A stretch of DNA of 64,000 nucleotides from Jacaranda mimosifolia (taxonomy: Eukaryota > Streptophyta > Magnoliopsida > Lamiales > Bignoniaceae), in NCBI GenBank assembly GCA_018894105.1, contig CM032122.1:35743404-35807403 (forward strand), written 5' to 3'. The translations under genes and the position numbers were made by a program. Of the stretch, positions 1-12,117 are shown in pieces. How positions within the stretch are numbered: position 1 is the first letter of the stretch; the number at the start of each line of letters is the position of its first letter. Under the pieces are notes generated by a model. The model made no database searches and was not told where the DNA came from. It saw nothing but the letters and a program-made list of their open reading frames with translations.

Positions 1-2
1 AG

Positions 3-173
3 GTGGTAGTGGCGCCGCCTGTTGTGCGATCGAAGAGGGGGAGGGCTGTGGCCCTGCCCAACAAATATAGGGACTCATTCGTCGGGCCCGTGGTGGTGGA
101 GGCCGAATTTCCTCGACAAAGTAGAATCGGCAAATCAGCCACCATTGGCGCCACCTACCGGAAATCCAGATGA
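3..173 (+). CDS. C-terminal exon of an unrecognised protein (cut by window edge)
   Basis: A frame open from the window edge runs 56 codons to TGA at 171-173. It is much more GC-rich than the AT-rich DNA that follows, and its composition is protein-like: valine- and proline-rich at first, then a basic tail with PNKYRDSF near the middle and YRKSR at the end. The overlapping frame from 22 to 210 is longer but runs on past the composition break at about 180 and reads poorly, so I prefer this one. The rest of the gene lies to the left of the window. I do not recognise the family, and no domain can be named from the visible tail. Confidence 0.5.
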   Translation: MVVAPPVVRSKRGRAVALPNKYRDSFVGPVVVEAEFPRQSRIGKSATIGATYRKSR

Positions 174-1140
174 TTGTGCAATAGTAATTTTCTTCTTTAT
201 TGGGCGGTGAAAAGTAGAATCGAATACAGATAATTTCTGCTGTGTTTTTCATTTATTTTTTTTAAGAAAAAGAAAATTCTGGGTTGTGGAGTTTTAGAGA
301 ATTGGGTAGTTTAATTCTCGGATAATCAAGATTTTAGATTCTGATAATGGTCATTAGAAAAATTTTCTGTTAGTGGAGGAGATGTGAATAAGCATTTGAT
401 GACTGTACTTATAGCTGCTCAAAAAGGGACCCTTGTTCTAGTCTCAGACAATCTGCCCACAACATATTCCCAGATTTGTTCTCTCTTGAAGTATAAATGC
501 CTTAGTTTAATGTAACCCCTTTTGTGTTTATCTCTTTGTTCTTCATGTCTGATTATTTTGTCTATAGTCCACCAAATTTTAGGTTTCGCCAGAAATGTGC
601 AGTTGCCTTCAAGTTTGATGATGTGTTGGGTGAATACATATGCAGCTTGCAAGATGTTTTGACAGGATGTGTAAAAATTTTAAGTGAAAAACTTATATCA
701 TAAAGTCAGATATTTCTATTTAATTATAATTAAGTTTCCTCAAAAATATAAATAGTTTTTAATTTTTTAATTTTTTTTTTTTAGTTCTGATTATATTAAT
801 TATAAATTTTTTTAAAAATAATTGTAATATTAGTTTTTGTAGAGAAGGAAATATGTCGTCGGTCTAACTTAGTTTTTGACTAATTAAGAAAACATTTTAG
901 TCAAGAGATGTATATCCACTCACAACTTGTTATAGGGTCTTTGATGAAATTCATACGAGAAAAGCTTCCTAGTTTGGGACAGAATTTGTTAGCAATTCAA
1001 AAGAAATTATTGAATTATCATAAGAGAATTACGTGTCCCTCCAACTAGGCTCACTGAAAAGGTTGTCAACGGGTGGTCAACAACAGATTTATTAATTAAT
1101 CTAAGTTTTAGTAATATTCTGTAAGATTTCTAAAACTATA
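174..1140. other. 3' flank and AT-rich intergenic DNA
   Basis: The first few hundred bases are probably the 3' UTR of the gene ending at 173. A short block at 419-652 is a little more balanced in composition but shows no convincing exon on either strand. I see no RNA gene or element ends here. Confidence 0.5.
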
Positions 1141-1144
1141 AGGC

Positions 1145-1480
1145 TTTTGTTTTATTATTATTTAAAGTTTGGCTTTATTTTCATTCTCGTTTTTTATTTT
1201 CATTATTTTCAAATTTTGGAAATACAGTTAGTGAAAATGAGTTTATATTTAAATAGATTGTTAAAAAAATAATGATTATGTAGGTTTAGTATGTACATGT
1301 GGAGAGAAATAGTACTAATGATAACAAAAAGAGAAGATACATATGTTATTAGAAAAAAATATATAATTTATTGAGGAATGTATTTTGGAACAAAAATGAA
1401 AATATGCATAAGATGATGTGTTTTAATTATCAAATAATAAAAAATATGAAAATGAGGTCTCAGAATGAAACTAAATTGGT
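1145..1480. repeat. Degenerate MITE-like copy (family A)
   Basis: It contains the family A interior seen at 31831-32111 and 23250-23545: a GGCTTTATTTTCATT start, then a GAAAATGAGTTTATATTTA block and an AATAATGATTATGTAGG block. The right inverted end is eroded, so the boundary is approximate. Confidence 0.4.
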
Positions 1481-3470
1481 GCTTAATGATTTTAAATTCA
1501 TAATAACAAAACTTCTTGTGCTTATTTAAATGATTTTCAATTATTTTAGCTTTAAATTCTTTTAATAATTAATTTGAATTATTTTTTGAATCATTAAGAA
1601 TAATTTCCAAATGCATTCAAATAAGAATCATTTAAAATTCTTAGATATGAGTATCACATGGTGGAGCCTCAACGCTTCAAGGAAGCCGGTTCACTAGACG
1701 TTCCAACAACTTAATGACTCCTGCATTTAAGCCCAACTTGTAATAAATCAAAAGGTGACATGAGCTTTCCATGGAAAGACTATTTTGGAATCCACTATCC
1801 CAAAATTAATGATGCAGTCTGGTCAAATTTAGAGAGAATTTTTGAATTTGTGCTCAAAATATATATATATATATATATATTTGGTTCCCTAAACTATAAT
1901 GATGCAATCGAGTTGAATTTAAAAAAAAAAAAGAAAAAATTGAGTTTGGACTTGAAACCTATATTAGAATTGAACTGGAGTTTAACAAGTCTAATATTTT
2001 GAGTTTAAACTCGAGTCAAAGAAAATTTAAAGGTTGACTTAGGTCATTTGACTAAACTCGAATTTATCAAGTGAGCTTTAAACAACTATAAATTAACTCG
2101 ACATAAAAAATAATAATATAATATATATTTATTAGTAAATAAAAATAATATTAAATTAAATATCAACTAACGAGATTTGAGCCTAAATATATATAGTTTG
2201 AGATTGGCTCCAAATAAAAGATTGACTTTGGCTTGTTGAAGCTTGCAAACTGACTTAACTCATCCTTGTTCGTACCTTAAACTTTATCTAGTACCCAAAA
2301 AAAAGAAGGGAAAAAAAAAAGAATTTTATACCATGAATTATTGACTAACAAGTTTCATGTATCTATTATATTACAGGGATTAATAAATGACTTCTTCGAT
2401 TATGTCGATTCATATTATATTCCTGATCTTAATTGTTTGCTTAGATTCATTGGAAGTATTATGCAAGGTATAATCATCTAGTAGAATAAATATTTGCCTA
2501 GGCTATATATTTTAGCCTATAATAAAGCTTATACTACATTATGACTTGGTAAGTTATTTATTTCAATATTGTTTCATCTCCTATTTTACTGTATATGTGT
2601 GTACATATATATATATATACATATATCGAGTATCCTAATATTTATTTATTGAAATAATTAATTATGAATTCGATAAAATAAACATATATATAATTAAAAT
2701 AAAAGATAACATAGGTATTTAAAATAGATAATGCGAGCTGAGCTAGGATGATCTCGATGTTTTTATTGAAACACTAGTTAAATTTCTCCATAGAATTGTG
2801 CACAAAACCTAAAAAAGACGTCCATGTTGGATTTTGAAAAATATATGTGCAATAAAATTATAAGAAAGCAAACTTAATTAATTTATTTTTATACACTAAC
2901 ACATCAAGAACCTAATAGGATTTGAACCTTAATCTCTCATATTATGTAAGAAATTTATGTCATTAAGTGACAAGCACTTAATTATAAGAAAGCAAACTTG
3001 GTACAATTCAGCAGTTGCTCAAAATGCCGCGTGAGGCATTGATGTTGCCCCCATTAAAAGATATCATCCCATGACCTGTGTGTCACATGATTAGAAATTC
3101 AACAAAAATTTTAATGAAAATCTTCGTCATCAACATTTGACCAATCAATTCAATCTGCCGTCCTCCCACGTGTTTGTGCTCATGTTGTTTTAAAATGCAG
3201 CAAAAAGAAACTAAAGAAAGGGAAAAGGAAAAATGAACATTCCTTACACAGAAGGCTCATGCCAGTTATTTTTTGGCAAGCACAACCAATCCACAATCCA
3301 CACAATGCACAAAAATAAAGCAACATGGAATTCACGAGTCAAACGCCCAATCTCAATTTTTATTTCTCAATTTCAATATAAGAAGCCAAACTTATACATA
3401 ATCCGTTAGAAACTTGCAAAGAAGCATTAGCTAATAATGCTCCCTTTTAATTATTAAAAGAGAAATTTTT
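1481..3470. other. Intergenic AT-rich DNA with an (AT)n run
   Basis: No gene is visible. There is an (AT)n microsatellite at about 1858-1881. The stretch 1860-2290 is rich in ACTCGA and GAGTT words and looks like an eroded relative of the repeat at 12430-12778. A CCCACGTG G-box-like word lies near 3167 with no gene beside it. Confidence 0.4.
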
Positions 3471-3790
3471 GAAAATGAAAATGGAGAGCCATTAACTTTT
3501 CTCTCATTTTTACATATATTTTCATTTTTAAAATATTCTTGCAGACAAACTTTACACACTCTCTCTCCATTTTCACTTTTTATTTTTTTACTTACATTTG
3601 CACGACTTTTATTATAAAAACACTATATATTTCAAATACAACTCATTTTCAACCCTACATAATCATTACATTTTAAACAAAACATTCAAACAACATTTTA
3701 TTTTCAAAAACACTTTTATAACCAATTTTTCACTATTTCTTTTCACCAAAAAATAAAAATGTCTCCAGAAAATAAATTCAAACAGCCTAC
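3471..3790. repeat. Degenerate MITE-like copy (family A)
   Basis: GAAAATGAAAATGG near 3470 and AAAATAAATTCAAACAGCC near 3785 resemble eroded inverted ends of family A. The interior, with runs of CATTTTC and CACTTTT words, matches the copy at 54129-54600. Boundaries are approximate. Confidence 0.35.
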
Positions 3791-4035
3791 TAGTCTCTCA
3801 CTCAAAATAATGATGTAAGTCTTAATCCAGCAGCATAGGATTAACGCTCAATCTTCTTCCAAATGCGTAGACGATCAATTGATTGAGAAGAAAATCGCGA
3901 TTGGCAAACTTTGGAGAATAACGATCAATTCTTTTCCTCTGTTTGGTGTGGAGAACTTGGAAATTTCCTTCCAAGGTGCTATTCCTTGCTCAAGCAATCG
4001 AATGAGGGAAGTATTCTCAATTCAAAAACGCCATC

Positions 4036-4651
4036 ATCATATTATAAATAGCATGCAATGGTGGTACTTTTTTCATGACTTTCTCCAACAAAAGGAAAAT
4101 CTGCGGCCCCATTCCTCTCTTCCCTACTGCTTTCCCCTTATTCTTTTTTTCTCTTTTTGCTTCGAAATAAACAGACATAAGGGTGGTGAATGCTTCCTTT
4201 CTTTGTTGCGAATCATTGGACAGGTAAGCTTCTCTTATGTTGCCTCATTGGTGTTAAGTAAGCTTTGTTAAAGTAAGCACACTTTATTTTTAATATAACT
4301 ATCAAGCATACGCCTGCTCAAGATTTTTTTTAATGATTTGATTTCTCTTACACGGAATTCAGGAAATTTAATAAGATGATTACAAAAGGTCACAATGAGC
4401 CATCTCCATGCCTCGTGATTCAAGGTAACAAAGACACCTTCAAAATCAAAAGCATCATCTGCTACATGTATGAATCAATTGTGGATGCTCAATCTTCGAA
4501 AACTCGATCAAACAACTCCATGCATGTCCTTGAATGGTCCGACAAGACATCCAAAGAGACGATTGATCAAATTTTCAATGTTTCCACTCGTTCCAATGTC
4601 TTGATGTTGAAGTCATTACTTCATGACATCGAAGTCTTGCGTACAGCATGA
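4036..4651 (+). pseudogene. Possible small spliced gene or decayed gene start, unrecognised
   Basis: A TATA-like TATTATAAATAGC lies at about 4038-4050. It is followed by a pyrimidine-rich leader and a good donor (GACAG|GTAAGC) at about 4223/4224. An acceptor (ATTCAG|GAAA) at about 4363 is followed a few bases later by ATG at 4376. The frame from 4376 runs 91 codons to TGA at 4649-4651 and is hydrophilic with no domain I recognise. After the stop, short open stretches in shifting frames continue to about 5400, which suggests the 3' part of a longer gene has decayed. It could also be a genuine short protein. Promoter, intron and ORF lining up in order is the main support. Confidence 0.35.
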
Positions 4652-6157
4652 CTTTTGTCAAGATACTTCTGGTCACCTAAAAAAATAGATTCTTACTTGT
4701 GAGTTGACTGAACTTGTTCGATTTCAACAATCTTGCACTTTCTTGGGCACATCCTCCAAACTAATTGTGCTAAGCATTGTCTCCTCATCGCCTTTGGTCC
4801 CGAAGGAATATGCGAATTGTTAGGTTGAACATTGGAGGGCTTATTCGGAAAAGAACACCAAAATCATTCTTAAGCTTAATCACCATGTAGATTCAAATCC
4901 CAAGATATCGCAAAGGACTTCAACCAAGGATTCCAAAGATAGCAAAGTTGCTCCATCTCCTCAAGATTTGACTGTTAGCAAATAGGATGCTATGGATTGG
5001 GCGGCTAGGTACCTGATGTATCTTATATTCCCTAGGGAGGTTCTACCATGTCCCAACCAGAACGACCACATATTCATTCCAATTATGTTAGCTTCATCAA
5101 TTGCCTACTACCCAATCCGAACGGCCACCTATTAATTCCAATTATGCCATTTTCATCAGTTGCCTACTAAGCACAACTTGAGTATTGTTCTGTTTTCTCA
5201 TTTAGATAAGAAAATCTTCACACTTTGGCATGCGAGGTAAACACATCAAGTTGGGCATATTCCTAGGTTGCACCAAAGACAGCACCTAGAAAGGAAAGCT
5301 TCCACCGAAGCAAGGCAACATTTCCCATCTCGACATTTTAGCCCTGCACACTTTTGATGAGGATACCTCCATCAATCCCTCTTTCTCACAGTTTTGTAGT
5401 CCATGCAACTGATAACCCATTTGAGCTTTCTTTCACTTGGTTAATATGCCATATGACATGCCACTAGATATACAGGTATCAATGAAATAATGTTTTGCAT
5501 AATTCTAATCAAATCAAATGGCTTTGTTGTACCCTTACAACCACAGATTCACTGGCATCAAAAAGACCAAAACGAAGCTTGCTAAAATGAACTATAATAG
5601 AAAGAATATATCAAGTATACCATACATTTACTACAAGTTGTTGTGCATTCGCATTACACCATCTCCTACCTTGGTGATTGGCATCTGCTTAACAAAACTT
5701 GTTGGCCATAAAGATGCCACCCAAAATGTTATAAGTAGCCCAACAAATCAGATTTTGAACTCATTTATCATAGAAGAAACAAAAACAATAATGAAATATT
5801 CTCTAGTTTTCATTAGTATATTGTTTGATATAAACAATCGAATGAAATTAATCACAATCCTTTTTGCAAGTTTAAGAAATCTTTTTGTATGTAAAATTTT
5901 TCTATGATGATCTGCAGAAACTTGGCTCAGGGGTGAGTAGAAAGAAATTGGTCCCATGCTCTCATGTCATGCCCTTCAAATTTAAAGATAAAAGACAAAA
6001 CTAATTTTCTTTGAGACAGATACAACTAATTATATTTGTATTGATTGATTTAGAATCAAGGATTTTCAAATTTATATAACAAATTTATTAAATTGTTTGG
6101 ATGGTTTTAGGTTACAATAAATTTTAAATACCTAAAACTCCCATTTTAAATTACTTA
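4652..6157. other. Possible decayed gene remnant and intergenic DNA
   Basis: Up to about 5450 the base composition stays close to that of coding DNA, with fragments in several frames broken by stops. From about 5500 it is AT-rich intergenic DNA. The 129-codon frame at 5518-5907 has no recognisable domain and unlikely composition, so I do not call it a gene. Confidence 0.4.
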
Positions 6158-6571
6158 CCGTTTGGTTTTATTTCCAAATGTCATTTCCATTTCCAACTAT
6201 TTTTAAAAGTTGGAAAGTTAGTTATGAAATAGAAATAGAAATTGAGATGTATTTGGATGAAATATTGGAAAGTAATTATTATAATAGATTGTAGGATTGA
6301 AAAATATGTTAATTTATATTTTTTATGTTTAAAAAAAATTATTTTTTAAAATATATATTTTTATTATATTTAAAAATAATAGTGAATATCTTTATGTCAA
6401 ATCAAATTTGAATTTGATTGATGTGTTATAGAATAGTATAGTAGGTTTAGAAATAAATTTTGGGAAGAAAATATATATTTTTTCTATTAAAAGTTGTGAA
6501 AAAATGTTTATTTTCAATTTTCATTCCCACAAAGAAATGAAAAGGGGGCTTGGAAGTGAAATCAAACGGGC
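6158..6571. repeat. MITE, family A
   Basis: It starts CCGTTTGGTTTTATTTCC and ends GGAAGTGAAATCAAACGGG, which are near-perfect inverted repeats of each other. The interior is AT-rich and noncoding. The same CGTTTGGTTTTATTT ends occur at 31831-32111 and 54129-54600. This is a short non-autonomous DNA transposon. Confidence 0.7.
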
Positions 6572-6921
6572 TGTTATTCTTGAGTAATTGACTAATTGGA
6601 AATATCTCTCCTGATTGCTTCCGCCAAATTCAAATCCTTCCATCCACCCTTACAAACCAAGGCATCTCTGTTTCCAACCGCAGCCAAAACCGAGCCCATT
6701 GTATACAATCAGTCACTGACATAAATATAGGAAGAAAAGAAATCTAAGTAGAAAGAAAAAATGTTCTCATTGATGAGAATAATTCAAGTTTTCTAATCCA
6801 CCTTCCATGTCCTCCATCTACAGGATCCATCAGCTTTGAGAAAATGTTCAAGGCGACAATAAAGATCAAAACAAAAAGGATAAGAAAAAATTAGGAATGA
6901 AATTTGTGCAAAACAAGAGAT

Positions 6922-6994
6922 CGATCGCAGTGGGATTCGAACCCACGACCTTTAGATCCGGAGTCTAACGCGATATCCACTCCGCTATGCGATC
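6922..6994 (-). tRNA. tRNA-Arg, anticodon CCG
   Basis: On the minus strand the 73-base gene folds as a cloverleaf. The acceptor pairs 6988-6994 with 6923-6929 (GATCGCA with TGCGATC). The anticodon stem TTAGA/TCTAA encloses the loop CTCCGGA, giving anticodon CCG for the arginine codon CGG. The T arm carries the GGTTCGAATCC signature (B box). There is no intron. A TTTT run lies about 7 bases past the 3' end and would stop RNA polymerase III. Confidence 0.95.
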
Positions 6995-7221
6995 ATTTGC
7001 TAACAAAATTTCTACGGAATACAAACCAATACGAGAACAACTAGGTTTTGGAATTCTATGACCTCTGAACTGAGAAAAGAGACAACCGCATTAATATGAA
7101 AAAAGACAAAGGAAGAATATAACCGTGAAAATTATGAGAAGATCAAAATTTTGGGTCAAAGATCAACCCCGTAAATTTTAATTACCTATATGCGCGAATT
7201 GATTGAAAATAGCAGAGTTAC

Positions 7222-7606
7222 CTTCTTCCAGCAGCCGTGATTCGACGAAGAAATGCTCAAAAACAAAACTAAAGGAAAGAAGAAATCTTCCAAGGCCGAC
7301 TAGACGAAAGATCCACGAGCCAATCTTTGGTTGCACCAAGTATCTGATCGTATCTCAGAGAGAAAGGCAGAACGCAAACAATTGTGCCGGGTTAGGGTTA
7401 CGTGTTTTTTTTTTCTTTTGAAATGTTTGCTCCAGGAAAGACTGCGGCGGCTTTTGATTTGAATTTCCGCCCCTCAACTCTATTTGTTCGGCTTTAACCC
7501 ATTGAACTTTTGATATTCTCACTGGAGGCTACCCAATCCTGTTGGGCCTGATTCGATTGCACAATTTCAATTTAATGGGTCGTGGTGTTTGAATGAACAG
7601 GCCCAT
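7222..7606 (-). promoter_or_regulatory. Promoter-like block and possible noncoding first exon on the minus strand
   Basis: Read on the minus strand, two GGCCC (site II-type) words at about 7599-7606 and 7544-7549 are followed by a telo-box-like AACCCTAA at 7391-7400. A leader then ends in a strong donor (GAAG|GTAACT) at 7222/7221. This order is typical of plant translation-related genes. I find no convincing coding exon downstream before tRNA-Arg or to 6600, so the transcript may be noncoding, or its coding part may be lost or too short to see. Confidence 0.4.
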
Positions 7607-8442
7607 CTTCAGCTTTTCATTTAGTTCATTAACTTATTTCAATTCGAAAATCGTAGAGCTTTTTTCATTGGAAACTTAAAACAGTTATATATAGTAATTT
7701 TCAAAAGATGACCAAATACATTTTTATTAGATTAATGAGATATAATCAATAATTTTGTCAAAATATATATCCAACACAAATACTAATACGAACTAATTGA
7801 TATTCAAACTTTTTATGGCATTTAAATCTAACGTGTAGTAGGAGCACCAAATTAGTCGATTTTAACACATTCTATGTATGTGATAAAATTTCTATAATAC
7901 AAAAGAAATAAAAATATTCATTAATTCTTTAAACAATACTTACTTTTTAACAATTTCAATATACTTATTTAATATTTTACATAACCAAAAACAAAAGGTT
8001 ATAATAAAGTGGTAAAATAGAATATAAAGGGGGTGGGTTGCAATGGTAATTAGTGTATAAGTTGCAATTATATGAATTAAAAAAATAAAAATAAAAATAT
8101 TTTACACACATCACTTAAAAATATACCTAAAGAGGATTGATGCTTTATGAATAATAAAAGTAAAAAAAATAATAATAATTTAGAAACTTATTGGCTCGCC
8201 AATTTATTCCAAACAAAACAAAACAATGCAAAATGAGATTTTCAATTATTCATAGAGCAAGTAAGCAACCAATACAGTTGCAGCTGTCCAATTCAAGAAT
8301 AAATGAGTTGGTGATTGAGTCCAAAACCAACATTGCTTCGCACAAACAAATGTCGGAAAGCATCTATAAATGACGCTGCAATGAAATTTGAGTCCTAGAC
8401 TTCAACATAATGTTAGCAATGCCCCTATTCGAGGGAAATAAG
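7607..8442. other. AT-rich intergenic DNA with a dispersed repeat
   Basis: The part at about 7830-8080 matches the repeat at 18125-18660: an ACAATTTCAATATACTTATTT-type core followed by a noncoding AT-rich tail. I see no gene. Confidence 0.4.
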
Positions 8443-8790
8443 AGGGTGTTTGGGTAATTTTATAGACTTTTTAAAATATTTTATAAGATATTTGAGAGTT
8501 TATAAGATGTTAAAAAATATTTAATATTTTTTTTAAAAAAATAGTTTATAAGCTCTTTTTAGAAAATAAGGAGTTCCAAACTTATATTTAAAATTTAACA
8601 AGTTTTTTTAATTGTAATCGTATGAATTATAAAATTATCATTATTAGCATCTTATAAGCTCCAAAATCTTATTTTATTCAAACACTTTTTTTAAAATAAA
8701 AAATCTAGTATCTTATAAACTCCCAAAACATCTTATTATAAAGCGTAAGATTTTTTAAAACTTTTTAAATAAATTTACCCAAACACCCTT
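8443..8790. repeat. MITE, family B
   Basis: The ends are inverted: GGGTGTTTGGGTAA at the left and TTACCCAAACACCC at the right. The symmetry reaches inward (TTATAAGAT words near the left end, ATCTTATAA words near the right). The element is AT-rich and noncoding. A second copy of the family is at 55772-56133. Confidence 0.75.
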
Positions 8791-9387
8791 TAAGTACACC
8801 TTGGGTGCTTATGTATTTTCTTTAACATGTATGTAGTCAATATTTTTTCAATAGTTAGATACTGTGTATGTCGTATTTGCTATGAAGATATAATAACAAT
8901 AATTTAAGCCCGCAAGAGGCGTAATAGACCTATGAAGACAAGTTAATTGACCAACGAATGGAGGTTTTGCATTTATCATAGCTTTTTTCAACTCAAATGG
9001 ACTAATTTGTTCGCGTTTGACAGCATCTTATCTCTACATTTGACTAATTATTCACGCCAGCATATAATATAGACTTAACAATTTTAAAACCATGAATGAT
9101 CAATGAAAAATAGATTAATTTACAATTTTTTAAGAATAATTTTTAAATATTATTTCTTTCTCATGCATCAATGCTTCATGCATTGTCCAATAAATTATTG
9201 AATTTCTTTTAATGGTTCTTCACAATTTACATAATTCTTAACTATACCCTCGAGAGAGAAAAATGAAAAATAAAAATGGCCGCATATGAAACAATTCAAT
9301 AGGGAAAATGAATATTTCAGTGGCATGTAACTCAGTATCTCCCCTATTATGTGTAAAATCTTATGTTCGAGCTTGAATGGGCTCATT
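8791..9387. other. Intergenic DNA
   Basis: I see no gene, RNA gene or clear repeat ends in this stretch. Confidence 0.5.
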
Positions 9388-9741
9388 TGTTAGTGTCACA
9401 CATCAGTGAAATAAATAAATTGTGGTCTCTACATATGATATTGGGTAATCCTTACCTCTTGAGCTAACTTTTGGGGTTGAGTTAGGCCCAATGTCCATTC
9501 TTTAACATGGTATCGGAGCCACCCATTCCTGATGTTGGGTTAGCCAATGTTGTTGGACCACCTATTTCATGTTATTCCACGCTCCAGATGTTCATTCTTG
9601 AGCATGTGTGGGGTGTGTTAGTGTCTCACATTGACATCAGTGAAATAAATAATTTGTGGTCTCTATACATAATCTTGGACAATCCTCACCTCTTGAGCTA
9701 GCTTTAGGGGTTGAGTTTGGCTCAGGATCCATTCTTTAACA
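9388..9741 (+). mobile_element. TRIM-type miniature LTR retrotransposon
   Basis: Two direct repeats of about 120 and 126 bases (9388-9507 and 9616-9741) each begin TGTTAGTGTC and end CTTTAACA. They share the interior words TCAGTGAAATAAAT and CCTCTTGAGCTA. Directly after the first repeat, TGGTATCGGAGCC (9508-9520) matches the initiator-tRNA primer site of plant LTR elements with one change. Only about 108 bases separate the repeats, with no coding capacity, as expected of a terminal-repeat retrotransposon in miniature. The flanks TCATT and TCCTT may be an eroded 5-base target duplication. A solo LTR of the same family lies at 12118-12236. Confidence 0.75.
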
Positions 9742-10380
9742 TCCTTTGTATGTGCACCTTATGTGCATTGCCCCCCCTACTAGGTGGGAGGTCTCGTACT
9801 TGAGTATGAGAAAATATTGATTTGTTAAAAGGATAAAAAAATTCATCATTGTAATGTTCTTTTTTAAAAAAATGGTAAAAGGAACAAGTCAACTGATCAG
9901 ATCGAAAAGATAGAAACAATTTCAATTTCATGTCCAAGTAAATTATTGCCAAGTTGTTCGAAAAATGTTTGATGATATCTGGGCCCCTATTCAGTGTTCA
10001 TGCAATGCATTTGTCCGCAACGCAGCCACACTGATTGATTGGAAAACATGCGTATGCTCCCTCTCACTCAATGTCGTATTCTTTTTCTCAATAATCTTCA
10101 ATGGATTCATCCTGTGGCAATATGTCTACGAGGGATTTTGGAATGTTCCTAGCTTTGATTTATCTCTCTCTCTATATATATGCTTGACCGAAAAAATAAA
10201 ACGTTTGTCATGTTCTTATTCTTGTTAATATTTGGAACCTATAATCTTTTTGTGCCGATTTTGTCCCATGACATTTTTTTTAATCACATTTATCATTATG
10301 ATTTTTTAGCATTTGAGTCAACCGCGTAACTGATTCTATATAATTGATTCTACTAAAATGAATATTCAAGGAATATATAG
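9742..10380. other. Intergenic DNA
   Basis: The frame at 9965-10228 has a low-complexity, cysteine- and leucine-rich translation with no recognisable domain. I do not support a gene here. Confidence 0.5.
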
Positions 10381-10800
10381 GTAATGTTTGGTTATGTTTT
10401 ATGTTTGATTATAATATGGGTTTTGGGGGAGTGAATTTTGAGAGTGGAGTTAGGGAATGTGAAAGTTGCATCGGGTAATGTGATGAATTTTTGTTTATGT
10501 TATGAGGAATAGATACAATTATTTTGAAGAGTGTTGGTATTTTTGTTTATGTATTGGGGGAGACATTTTTTACTACAATAGTTAGATCAATTCTTTTTTG
10601 TTAAATTGTTGGGTTAAAAATCGAATTGAGTAATTCTTTTATCGTAAGAATAATAATAAAATATATATGATATATGTATCTATGCATTGGAAAATGAAAA
10701 TTTTTTGGGATAATGAAGGATAAGAGAGGATATTTTGGGAAAACCTATTTTAGTATTTTGGAGGAAAAATAAGTATATATTTGATTATATTTTTCCAAAA
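10381..10800. repeat. MITE-like copy, family C (right end eroded)
   Basis: It begins GGTAATGTTTGGTTATGTTT and follows the reverse complement of the copy at 21742-22079 for several hundred bases, including the TTTGGGGGAGTGAATTTTGA and TTTTTTACTACAATAG blocks. The far end is unclear. Confidence 0.5.
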
Positions 10801-10861
10801 TATTCCCATAATTTTTGAATTATATTTTTAAATGAGTCAGTAAATTAACTCGTATTTGATC

Positions 10862-11235
10862 CTAAAAGCCCATTTCCTTTTGTTTTCACCACCCAATTTC
10901 ATTTCCAACACAAAATAAAAATAAAAATTACCAACTTCTAATTATTTTTACTATCATCATACTATCACATCAATTAAATTCAAATTTGATTTGATATAAA
11001 GTATTCATTATTATTTTAAAATTAATAAAATATACATATATTTAAAAAAAAATCTTTTTAGATATAAAAAAAAAAATCAACTAATTTTCCAACCCAATAC
11101 CTACTCTAATTATTACTTTCCAACAAAACATCAAAATATAATTTCATTTTTATTTCAAATTATAACTCTTTTTTCAACTTTTAAAAATACATAAAAATAA
11201 AAATCAACTTTGAAAACACATCCAATCCGGCACTA
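10862..11235. repeat. Degenerate MITE-like copy (family A relative)
   Basis: GCCCATTTCCTTTTGTTTTC at the left and AAAACACATCCAATCCGGC at the right are eroded inverted ends. The interior resembles the copy at 6158-6571 in the opposite orientation. Confidence 0.35.
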
Positions 11236-12117
11236 AGTAGACGGTCGGTTTTTGTTGTAAAACAAAAGGTAATTTTTTCTGCCATTGTTTATTTATTTAT
11301 TGGCAGCTTTCAAGATTCATTGTTGTTCTTAAGATTTGAAGACGAATAATACAATTCTTTTTCTAAATTTTACTACTTCACCTTTTCTTTTTCTAAGCTT
11401 AATTTAGAACATTATTATGTGGGCAGAATCTAGCAGGCAAAGTGGCATTCTCTCATTGCAGGATTAAGTAGGCTGGGAAAATGATTTGATTTCATTGAAT
11501 TGCAGTCCAGCACGCCTCCCATAGTTCCTACTTCCAAACCTTAAAGTCCCCAACTGCACTACGGACAACAAATCAGGTTGGCTAGAGTAGTCAATTTAAA
11601 TGTAATTAAGACAGACTTGGCGGCTATCTAACAGCAAATTCATCGAACGTTAGAACTACTTTCCCAAACTAAAGAAACTCATTTATGTTGGCCCCCCTGT
11701 TATTTTGAGTCTTGCACCTAGAATTAGTTGAAAATTTTGACAATCTATTTGTAGAATAAGTGGTAATCGTGTTTTCAGATAATTAGATGTTAGAAATTCA
11801 AATGAAATTAATTTTGCTAGCAGAAGTTAACGCGATTGTAACTTTTATTTTTGGTAGAAGCTAAAAAATGTTTATATATGTAAATAATTGCCATTTCGAG
11901 ATGAAGTTAATTTCTCAGTATTAGGGTTCGTTGTTTCGGCTCGTGAATGATGATGGGACATTTTTCTAATTTCAAAAATTGTTGCTTATTTTTCGTTTTT
12001 CCTATAGCTTCACTTGGATCCTATTTCTTAAGCATAATGCTTTATTATATGTTAATGTAGATTAAATATAAGGGGATAAGGTTTATTTTTTTTAACATTT
12101 TTGGAGTTTTGGATGCA
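11236..12117. other. Intergenic DNA
   Basis: Mixed-composition DNA without open frames longer than background. No RNA gene is visible. Confidence 0.5.

Noticed and set aside
22..210. 62-codon ORF at the left edge
   Set aside because: It runs past the composition break near 180. The overlapping frame 3-173 ends with that break and reads more like protein.
3879..4271. 130-codon ORF
   Set aside because: It crosses a TATA box, a pyrimidine-rich leader and a strong splice donor, and the translation has no domain.
5518..5907. 129-codon ORF
   Set aside because: AT-rich, with no recognisable domain and a composition typical of chance frames.
6600..6860. C/D-box snoRNA near tRNA-Arg
   Set aside because: A TGATGA-like C box is present near 6770, but no correctly spaced CTGA D box or terminal stem could be found.
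9965..10228. 87-codon Cys/Leu-rich ORF
   Set aside because: No domain, no promoter, low-complexity end; likely chance.
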